Assembly: GCA_903888345.1 (NCBI GenBank)
Contig: CAISTG010000033.1
Coordinates: 1 to 32,141, forward strand
From: Candidatus Buchananbacteria bacterium
GTDB taxonomy: Bacteria > Patescibacteriota > Patescibacteriia > 2-01-FULL-39-33
Direction: 5' to 3'
DNA length: 32,141 nucleotides
Part shown: piece by piece, positions 8,533-15,668 of the stretch
How the letters are laid out: every line of letters begins with the position of its first letter
Numbering within the stretch: position 1 is the first letter of the stretch
Translations under genes and position numbers: made by a program
The notes under the pieces: model-generated
The model's database searches: none
What the model was told of the DNA's origin: nothing
What the model saw: only the letters and a program-made list of their open reading frames with translations

Positions 8533-8832
8533 TTAATTAATTTTTTCGCATTGATAGGGTAAGAAAAATAAATGGCAAGTCCTAGGTATTTTTCTTAATT
8601 GACCATTGGGTTCATTTTTCTCAATAAACACAATTGATTTGAGCGACCTTTCTCCTTTTTTTACTTTGTACCCACGCTTAGTCGCTTCTCTAAAGGTAAG
8701 GGCGTTTGAAGCTGGGTCGTACTGCGCTGCTGCCTCAGACCCAAAGCGATCCTTAATCTGACATCGAACCATCTCTGCCGTGCGTTGACTGCCTGACCAA
8801 TTTGTAGCCAGGACTTCACTTACACTTTCCAT
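8533..8832 (-). CDS. ArdC N-terminal-domain-like protein
   Basis: NALTFREATKRGYKVKKGERSLKSIVFIEK resembles ArdC-N core; good SD aaaggag. Confidence 0.55.
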   Translation of the reverse strand: MESVSEVLATNWSGSQRTAEMVRCQIKDRFGSEAAAQYDPASNALTFREATKRGYKVKKGERSLKSIVFIEKNEPNGQLRKIPRTCHLFFLPYQCEKIN

Positions 8833-8853
8833 AGACTTGCTCCTTTCTTAACC

Positions 8854-8879
8854 AAAAAAACCACCAGAGTTATTGGCGG
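8854..8879 (-). terminator. Putative attenuator hairpin in the leader of the 8832->7901 operon
   Basis: minus strand CCGCC-AATAACTCT-GGTGG-TTTTTTT just upstream of the SD; no minus-strand gene upstream. Confidence 0.5.
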
Positions 8880-9114
8880 AATTATTGGAATATTATTAGT
8901 AAATGACCTTAGAATTTAAGATCAAAAATACAGTGGTATGGGAAATCTTTAGTTTGGTTGGGTGGGAGTTGTTTGAATTGGGTCCCCAGCGGTGGCTGGG
9001 TTCCATGAGGTAACCATTCCATCTGCTTCCGGAAGACTTTTTAAAAAATTTTGCACATTTTTTTTATGACTTATGGTAAAATAAAATCAACAGAGTAACT
9101 AAAACTATAATAAA

Positions 9115-9609
9115 ATGCTAAAAATTGAACAATGTAGAAAGTTAAATATCAGTTCGCTTGATACTAATGACGGCTGCTCCCATATAGCTGAGGCAGAGTG
9201 CGATGGCCAGAAGTTTCCCGTGGCTTATGCTTTTGATCTTAATGATGATTCTAGGGTGGTTAATATTTCTTTCCAGTCCAACAACAAAATACAAAAGCAA
9301 ACCATAGCAATAGAAATGGTAGAGTTGCCGCTGGGAGATAAAGCGTATTTTGGGTGTGATTGCGGCAAGAGGTGCTCAATATTATACCAGAAGCCAGATG
9401 GAGGAGTATTTGCTTGTCGTGAGTGCCATAAGCTGGTGTATGAAGTTAAAACAATCAACAAGAATCTTATGGGCGGAGTACTGTACAAGATGAACAGACT
9501 AGAGTGCTTATTGCAGAAAAGGAAGAAAATCAACCATATTTTTTATGACGGGAAACCGACCAAAAAAGTGGCGCAATTCATCCATCTTCGCGAGAAATGG
9601 TGTGTCTAA
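9115..9609 (+). CDS. Zinc-ribbon hypothetical protein of mobile-element type
   Basis: CDCGKRCSILYQKPDGGVFACRECHKLVYE motif. Confidence 0.6.
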   Translation: MLKIEQCRKLNISSLDTNDGCSHIAEAECDGQKFPVAYAFDLNDDSRVVNISFQSNNKIQKQTIAIEMVELPLGDKAYFGCDCGKRCSILYQKPDGGVFACRECHKLVYEVKTINKNLMGGVLYKMNRLECLLQKRKKINHIFYDGKPTKKVAQFIHLREKWCV

Positions 9610-9616
9610 AACAAAT

Positions 9617-9760
9617 TTAAGGTATAAGTACAAAAAAAAGGAAAATAATAATCAATACAATATTTACTAAAATTCTTAAATAATGCCAATAAATAAGGCC
9701 TTGATCACTATTTTTAGATATTCCGACCAATAACCACTTGTTTTTTGGGGCTGAATTCAT
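9617..9760 (-). CDS. Small membrane protein (47 aa), hypothetical
   Basis: Internal ATG at 9760 preceded by tataat; hydrophobic C-terminus. Confidence 0.3.
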   Translation of the reverse strand: MNSAPKNKWLLVGISKNSDQGLIYWHYLRILVNIVLIIIFLFFVLIP

Positions 9761-9893
9761 TTTTACTCGTGCTATAATCAAATTATATGAAACGGTTATG
9801 ACAGCCAACTGTCCGAAGAAATCGGCTAATAAGCTAAATTCTTCGTACAACCTAGAGCTCTAGTAGTCAAGGTTTAACAACAAGACTACCACA

Positions 9894-10020
9894 AACTATT
9901 GTTCCAATAACAATAGCCATTACAAAAAGTAATGGTGGATTTTTTATTGGACGATAACCTCAACTTATTAATCAAATCGTTCAAAGAACGGTCAGATTAG
10001 CCTAATTACACTAGGCTATC
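9894..10020. other. Hairpin-rich intergenic segment
   Basis: ctattgtt-ccaat-aacaatag; ccattac-aaaaa-gtaatgg + T-run; tagccta-attacac-taggcta. Confidence 0.65.
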
Positions 10021-10051
10021 TTAAATTCGCCCTTATCGGCGTAAAAAAGAT

Positions 10052-10459
10052 ATGAAATTATCTCCAATCCAAGCTATTAGGCTTAAATGCATTGAATGCA
10101 AAGCAGATGAAGTAGCAGAAGTCAGAAACTGCGATTTTTATGATTGCGTTTGTTGGCCATATCGCCTGGGAAAGAACCCCGCCAGAAAGGGCGTGGGAGG
10201 CAACCCAAATCTCAAGATGAGTGATAGTACCAAAAAAGGTACATCTAAGCCTAACTACCCCTCTGAGTTGGCAAAAAATGACCAAAACACCCCTTCTAGA
10301 ACGAAGATCCTCACACCTTTAAACACCATTAGAAAGGAATGTTTGGATTGTATGCGAGGTCACCGAGATATGATAAGGGATTGCTCTGAGGGCTGTGCCT
10401 TACATCCCTTCCGCTTTGGTGAAAATTCAAAGCCAAATGAAGTCGATAAAACTCAATAA
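10052..10459 (+). CDS. Tandem-duplicated Cys-motif protein (CxxC...C...C...P[YF]R[LF]G[KE]N)
   Basis: Two copies: IRLKCIECKADEVAEVRNCDFYDCVCWPYRLGKNP and IRKECLDCMRGHRDMIRDCSEGCALHPFRFGENS. Confidence 0.6.
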   Translation: MKLSPIQAIRLKCIECKADEVAEVRNCDFYDCVCWPYRLGKNPARKGVGGNPNLKMSDSTKKGTSKPNYPSELAKNDQNTPSRTKILTPLNTIRKECLDCMRGHRDMIRDCSEGCALHPFRFGENSKPNEVDKTQ

Positions 10460-10490
10460 GCAACCACTCAAATGATTTGAAGCCACGGTC

Positions 10491-10658
10491 ATGAACAATC
10501 CGATATCGCAAGGCATATCGTTTGAAGAATTCAAAAAAGCCCTCGGAGAGACCGCGGACAAATATTCTGACGCTCAAATTGATGAGTTATGGCGTTTATG
10601 TGACCATTTGGCAGACATTGTTTTCACTGACTGGCTTAATAAGGTTAATACGGTATAA
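10491..10658 (+). CDS. 55-aa small protein upstream of the recombinase (MNNPISQGISFEEFKKALGETADKYSDAQIDELWRLCDHLADIVFTDWLNKVNTV)
   Basis: Manual translation; not in the ORF track (<60 aa); position directly before the recombinase. Confidence 0.65.
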   Translation: MNNPISQGISFEEFKKALGETADKYSDAQIDELWRLCDHLADIVFTDWLNKVNTV

Positions 10659-10693
10659 TGTGTAGTAAAGACATTAAAATATAGTTTCTAAAT

Positions 10694-12406
10694 ATGAAAA
10701 CAGAACCAGCCAAAAAAATCATCAACTGCGTCGTACAGTGTCGAGTCAGCTCCCTCAAACAATCGCATGAGGGCGAGAGTTTAGAAACTCAAGAAAAGGA
10801 TTTGCGCCGGCTGGCCGCGGCTAGAGGGTGGAATATTGTACCTAATGATATAGTTTGGAGTACTGCCATATCTGGTAGAAAAACCGATCGTGATGACTTT
10901 ATGGAAATTATCGCCTATATAAAAAGTCACCCTGGATTCGTCGACAATTATGTTTTCAAGTCAATTGATCGTGCCACACGAGCAGGAACCGGTGAGTACA
11001 CCAGTATGAAAAATGAACTTTCTAAGTATGGCGTGCAGATGGTTGATTACAACGGCGTTATTCAGAAATCAATAAATACTCTTGAAAATTATGGCCTGGA
11101 ATATCCCTGGAGCATCTACTCACCTAGTGAGATAACTGAAGGCGTGTTGGCGACAACTGCCAAACAAGAAGTTACCACTATTCTAACCAGGCTGATAGGC
11201 CAAGAAATAAACCTAACTAACCAGGGGTATCACGCAAGGCGTCCGGCTGAGGGCTATCTCAATAGCAGGATTTATGTTGATGGAAAAAAGAAAACGATTC
11301 AAATTCCAGATCCTGAGCGAGCAAAATTTTACATTTCTATGTTTGAATTGCGCGCTCAAGGTCTTAAAGATAAAGAGATAGTCGACCGAGTAAATGCGAT
11401 GGGGTATCGTTCGCTGGCTCAAAATAAATGGAACAAGGAGCACTCAAAAATAATCGGCCAGATGGGTGGCAAACCATTATCTATCAAACAACTGCAACGG
11501 CATATTAAGAATACTATCTATGCCGGGGTTATCTGCGAGAAATGGACTCGCTTCAAACCAATTAAAGTCCAGTACGATGGTCTTGTTAATATTGATCTAT
11601 GGAACCAAGCTAATCGTGGTGGCGCAAATCTTAGAGAAAATCTTGACGGAAGCATTGAGTTTGTGGCAATCGCAACAAGTAAGACGGGCGAATTTAGAAA
11701 CAGAAATAATCCACTATTCCCGTTTAAGTTCGTTCTCTGTCCGAAATGCCACCAGCCATTTTGCGGTAGTGAACCGCGAAATAGAGTTGGTAACAAAATT
11801 CCATACTACCATTGTTCGCGCGGCCATAAATATTTTGGCATTCCAAAAAATACTTTTGATAACAATGTAAAACAATATATCAGCAATCTAAAATTTAATC
11901 CCGATATTCTAAACGCGCTTGAAGCAACCTTCATGGCGAAGTACCGTCAGCGAGAAGCGGAGATCGTGCAAGCTTCTGGAAATATCCATCATAATATTGC
12001 TGAATTAGAAATAGAACAGAAAACAAAACTAGAAGCACTAGCTCTTTCCAAAAGCGTAGTCGTGCGCGAGAAATTTGAACAGGAGATTGACGCGCTAGAA
12101 GTCAGGATAATAGAAGCCGGTCGGCAATGCGACATAATCAAAATAAGCCGTGATGATATCAAGGCTTTTATGAGGGAAGCAAAATTAATAATGGAACACC
12201 CAGCAGAAACCCTATTAAATCAAGGGGATATGCGTGTTCAGCGCGAACTTTTTGGGCTTGTTTTTGAAGAGTTGCCTAACTATGAGGAAATAGTTAATGG
12301 AACACCCAAATTGTCGCTAATTTTCAATCTTTCTTCGGCTTTTACAACCAATGAAAGACAACTGGTAGGCCTGGATGGAATTGAACCATTCGTCACTCTA
12401 CGTTAA
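10694..12406 (+). CDS. Large serine recombinase (resolvase + recombinase + zinc beta-ribbon domains)
   Basis: CRVSSLKQSHEGESLETQ, FKSIDRATR, zinc ribbon CPKCHQPFCG...YYHCSRGH, coiled coil; C-terminus encoded in the att core. Confidence 0.9.
   Translation: MKTEPAKKIINCVVQCRVSSLKQSHEGESLETQEKDLRRLAAARGWNIVPNDIVWSTAISGRKTDRDDFMEIIAYIKSHPGFVDNYVFKSIDRATRAGTGEYTSMKNELSKYGVQMVDYNGVIQKSINTLENYGLEYPWSIYSPSEITEGVLATTAKQEVTTILTRLIGQEINLTNQGYHARRPAEGYLNSRIYVDGKKKTIQIPDPERAKFYISMFELRAQGLKDKEIVDRVNAMGYRSLAQNKWNKEHSKIIGQMGGKPLSIKQLQRHIKNTIYAGVICEKWTRFKPIKVQYDGLVNIDLWNQANRGGANLRENLDGSIEFVAIATSKTGEFRNRNNPLFPFKFVLCPKCHQPFCGSEPRNRVGNKIPYYHCSRGHKYFGIPKNTFDNNVKQYISNLKFNPDILNALEATFMAKYRQREAEIVQASGNIHHNIAELEIEQKTKLEALALSKSVVVREKFEQEIDALEVRIIEAGRQCDIIKISRDDIKAFMREAKLIMEHPAETLLNQGDMRVQRELFGLVFEELPNYEEIVNGTPKLSLIFNLSSAFTTNERQLVGLDGIEPFVTLR
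12363..12389. repeat. att-like site B (27 bp of tRNA-Ile 3' end)
   Basis: tggtaggcctggatggaattgaaccat identical to 12533-12559. Confidence 0.95.
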
Positions 12407-12503
12407 TGTAGTCCGTAGCCGTTAGGCGGAGGATAATAGTTGAGTGCCGGCGGAGGCCGGCTCCAGAACATATTGCCAGCCTGGAGTCCGGTTCATCCGG
12501 ACC

Positions 12504-12541
12504 TGGCAAATAAGCGTATACTCGCGTGTTAATGGTAGGCC
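12504..12541. repeat. att-like site C (38-bp direct repeat, running into the intact tRNA)
   Basis: Identical to 4462-4499. Confidence 0.95.
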
Positions 12542-12608
12542 TGGATGGAATTGAACCATCGACATCTACGTTATAAGCGTAGCGCTCTAACCCCTGAGCT
12601 ACAGGCCC
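12533..12608 (-). tRNA. tRNA-Ile(UAU), CCA encoded
   Basis: GGGCCTG/CAGGCCT acceptor; anticodon arm CTACG-CTTATAA-CGTAG (34-36 = TAT); T arm GATGG-TTCAATT-CCATC. Confidence 0.85.
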
Positions 12609-12659
12609 TTAATCTAGCTATATTTTAATAGAATTCGCCATAAAAATCAAGTTAACCAC

Positions 12660-12688
12660 TTGACTTTTTTGCTTATTTAAGTTACAAT
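12660..12688 (+). promoter_or_regulatory. Promoter TTGACT-N17-TACAAT for cca
   Basis: ttgact 12660-12665, tacaat 12683-12688. Confidence 0.65.
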
Positions 12689-12722
12689 TTAGTTTCATAT
12701 CAAGTTGTGCTACAATTAAAAT

Positions 12723-14231
12723 ATGGAGAAAAATGAGCAAAAATTGATTAATTGGCAGAAGCAGATCAAAGATTTGCCTGAGTTTGTGTTTATTGCGAAA
12801 TTATTTGAGCAATTTCCTCAATCGGAGGTGTATTTAGTTGGTGGTGCTGTTAGGGATATTATCTTAGAACGTCAAACTAAAGACTACGATTTTGTGGTGA
12901 AGTGTGTTCTAGCCAAAGAGCTAGAAGATTTTTTCTCTAAATTAGGAGAAGTTAATCTGGTCGGAAAAAGTTTTGGCGTCTTTAAGTTTGTTCCGACTGG
13001 CTTTCATATCGGCGATAATCTAACTGAAGCCTTTGATATTGCCTTACCACGGACGGAAGTTGCCGGCATGAGTGGCGGTTATAAGGATTTCGAAGTTCAA
13101 AGCGACGCTAACTTAAATATTGAAGCTGACTTATCGCGCCGCGATTTTACCATTAATGCCTTGGCGTGGAATTTAAAAGAGCAAAAAATCGTTGATGAAT
13201 TTTCTGGTTTACAAGATTTAGAAAATAAAATTATTAAAGCGATTGGTGATCCGGCGCAAAGATTTCAAGAAGATTATACTCGAATGTTACGTGCGATCAG
13301 ATTTTCTTGCCAGTTAAATTTTACCATTGAAGCTAAAACTTTCGCCGAAATTAAAACTAAAGCGAAAAAAATTAAAACGATTGCACCGGAGAGAATTAAT
13401 GAAGAGTTTACTAAAGTGATTATGTCGACGCGAGCGGAAGAGGGGATTAGAATGATGCAGGAAATTGGATTGCTAACTGAACTTATTCCGGAATTAGCGA
13501 GTAGCTCAGGCGTGACACAGAATCGCCATCATATCTATGATGTTTATGAGCACAGTGTCCGCGCATTAGGAGCGGGAGCACAACGTGATTACAAATTAGA
13601 AGTTCGTTTAGCTGCTATGTTGCACGATATCGGCAAACCGCAAACCAAAGAGGGGGAAGGCGAAGAATCAACTTTCTATAATCACGACATTGTTGGTGCG
13701 AAGATCGCCAAGAAAATTCTTAAACGCTTAAGTTATTCTAATGATGTTATAGATTATACTGTCCACTTAGTCCGTTATCATATGTTCTATTATGCTTTAG
13801 ACATTGTTTCTGATTCAGGAGTGAGAAGATTGCTGTCGCGGATTGGTAAGGATAATATTGATGACTTTATTAACTTGAGAATCTGTGATCGCTTAGGTAT
13901 GGGCCGGCCTAAAGCCAAGCCGTGGAAATTGATGGAATTAGAACGCAGATTTAAAGAAGTTCAGTTAGATCCGATTACGCCGAAAATGATTGCGCTCAAA
14001 GGCGATGAATTGATGCAGTTACTGAAGATTACCCCAGGACCACGAGTTGGCTTAATTCTTAACGCGCTCTTGGGAGAAATTCTAGAAGATCCAAAGAAGA
14101 ATGATCATGACTACTTAGTAACTCGAGCGCAAGAAATTAATAAGTTGAGTGATGCAGAGTTAAAACAATTAAATCCCGATGTAAAGTTTTACGAAGAAGA
14201 ACGCAAACGGGAATTACATCAAGAAAAGTAA
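12723..14231 (+). CDS. cca: CCA tRNA nucleotidyltransferase / poly(A) polymerase with HD domain
   Basis: YLVGGAVRDIILERQTKDYDFVV, RRDFTINALAWN, HD motif MLHDIGKPQT. Confidence 0.9.
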   Translation: MEKNEQKLINWQKQIKDLPEFVFIAKLFEQFPQSEVYLVGGAVRDIILERQTKDYDFVVKCVLAKELEDFFSKLGEVNLVGKSFGVFKFVPTGFHIGDNLTEAFDIALPRTEVAGMSGGYKDFEVQSDANLNIEADLSRRDFTINALAWNLKEQKIVDEFSGLQDLENKIIKAIGDPAQRFQEDYTRMLRAIRFSCQLNFTIEAKTFAEIKTKAKKIKTIAPERINEEFTKVIMSTRAEEGIRMMQEIGLLTELIPELASSSGVTQNRHHIYDVYEHSVRALGAGAQRDYKLEVRLAAMLHDIGKPQTKEGEGEESTFYNHDIVGAKIAKKILKRLSYSNDVIDYTVHLVRYHMFYYALDIVSDSGVRRLLSRIGKDNIDDFINLRICDRLGMGRPKAKPWKLMELERRFKEVQLDPITPKMIALKGDELMQLLKITPGPRVGLILNALLGEILEDPKKNDHDYLVTRAQEINKLSDAELKQLNPDVKFYEEERKRELHQEK

Positions 14232-14238
14232 GTACAAT

Positions 14239-14262
14239 AAAAAATCCGCAGTTGTCTGCGGT
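14239..14262 (-). terminator. Intrinsic terminator
   Basis: minus strand CCGCAG-ACAA-CTGCGG-ATTTTTTATT. Confidence 0.8.
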
Positions 14263-14272
14263 TAATGTGCGC

Positions 14273-14536
14273 TTAAAAGTTATTTGCCTTGTTAATGGCG
14301 GAGCTTCTAAATTCCGCAACTTCTTGATCGGTGGCGACTTGCGAAAAGTCCTGATTCCAGGCGTTTCTCAGGAAATCAATGGATTTAGTTTGAAAGTAGG
14401 AATAATTACCATCTTCCCAAAGTCGGACCATAGTTACTTGTTTATTGTAATCAACACGATCAACGCGATCAATAGCCTTGATGGCAAAAAATTGACCGCA
14501 ACAATGGTAATATTTTCCTACCTCGGGTTTCATCAT
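14273..14536 (-). CDS. Hypothetical protein (87 aa)
   Basis: ORF with SD-like ggagaac and downstream terminator. Confidence 0.55.
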   Translation of the reverse strand: MMKPEVGKYYHCCGQFFAIKAIDRVDRVDYNKQVTMVRLWEDGNYSYFQTKSIDFLRNAWNQDFSQVATDQEVAEFRSSAINKANNF

Positions 14537-14586
14537 TGTTGTTCTCCTTTTTTAAAATCGTTAATATACTTATCTAATGAACATAT

Positions 14587-15567
14587 ATGTCAAATAAAAT
14601 TATCACAATTGACCAAGAAAGTAAAGGGGAGCGTTTAGACCATTTTTTGGTTAAAACTCTTCCAGATTTTTCTCGTTCAAAAATTCAAACCATGATTAAG
14701 GAAGGCCTAGTGTCAGTTAATGGCAAAGAGGCCGCTGTTCATCGTTTCCTGAAAGAGGGCGACAAGGTTGAAATTTTGAAGCAACCCTTAGAATTGTCTG
14801 AGAAAGCTGCCAAAAAAGCGCGTCCCAAGAAGGAATTCGTTGAGGATCCTTTGATTGGTCGCGGAATTTGGAAAAAGATCAAGATCGTTGATGATACACC
14901 AGAATTCTTGGTCATTGAAAAACCGTCGGGAATTTTAGTGCATCCGACCAGCAAAGGTGAAACCAATACCTTGATTGATTGGGCTGTTTCAAAATATCCA
15001 GAAATTGCTAAGATTGGTGATGAACCAGGACGAGCTGGTATTGTTCATCGTTTAGATAAAGAAGTTTCGGGCTTAATGGTAATTCCAAAAACTTTGGCCT
15101 CATTTGAAAACATCAAACGTCAATTTAAAATTAGAACTATTGATAAGAAATACATCGCCTTAGTTTATGGTCGTGTTAAAAATGAAACTGGAGAAATCAA
15201 TTTTCCCATTAGTCGCTCGGTTTCTAAATCGGGCATGTTTGCCGCTTTGCCACTGGGATCTGAACTAGGCAAGGCCGCTAAAACTATTTATCATATTAAG
15301 CAAAAGTTCATTAATCATACTTTGCTTGAAGTAGAAATTATGACTGGTCGAACTCATCAAATCAGAGTTCATCTTTTGGCTATGGGTCATGGTATTGTCG
15401 GAGATCCTTTATATAAAAATAAAGGCATTAAAGAAAGAGGCGTGCCAGAGAGAATTTTCTTACATGCTGCTAGTTTGGCTTTTAATGATTTAGAAGGCGT
15501 GCGTCATCAGTATACTAGCGAATTGCCGGGAGGTCTTAAAGATTATTTGAAAAAAGTTAAAGCCTAA
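14587..15567 (+). CDS. RluA-family pseudouridine synthase with S4 domain
   Basis: S4 ERLDHFLVKTLPDFSRSKIQTMIKEGLVSVNG; GIVHRLDKEVSGLMV; MTGRTHQIRVHLLAMGHGIVGDPLY. Confidence 0.92.
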   Translation: MSNKIITIDQESKGERLDHFLVKTLPDFSRSKIQTMIKEGLVSVNGKEAAVHRFLKEGDKVEILKQPLELSEKAAKKARPKKEFVEDPLIGRGIWKKIKIVDDTPEFLVIEKPSGILVHPTSKGETNTLIDWAVSKYPEIAKIGDEPGRAGIVHRLDKEVSGLMVIPKTLASFENIKRQFKIRTIDKKYIALVYGRVKNETGEINFPISRSVSKSGMFAALPLGSELGKAAKTIYHIKQKFINHTLLEVEIMTGRTHQIRVHLLAMGHGIVGDPLYKNKGIKERGVPERIFLHAASLAFNDLEGVRHQYTSELPGGLKDYLKKVKA

Positions 15568-15571
15568 GGGC

Positions 15572-15616
15572 ATGCATCATGGAGTATGGAACATGGATCA
15601 TACATCATGGGACATA
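15572..15616. repeat. Degenerate ATCATGG/ATGGAACATGG microsatellite-like repeat
   Basis: catgcatcatggagtatggaacatggatcatacatcatgggacat. Confidence 0.6.
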
Positions 15617-15627
15617 GAAAGGCTAGC

Positions 15628-15664
15628 AAAAAAAACACCGCGGAAATTTCTGTGGTGTTTTTTG
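15628..15664. terminator. Bidirectional intrinsic terminator
   Basis: aaaaacaccgcgg-aaatttc-tgtggtgttttttt-type hairpin. Confidence 0.8.
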
Positions 15665-15668
15665 TAAT

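Larger units (their letters stand above)
4462..12541. mobile_element. tRNA-associated integrative element / genomic island (~8 kb) with large serine recombinase
   Basis: 38-bp perfect direct repeats at 4462-4499 and 12504-12541, the latter running into tRNA-Ile; a tRNA 3'-end fragment at 12363-12389; serine recombinase and accessory genes inside. Confidence 0.8.
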
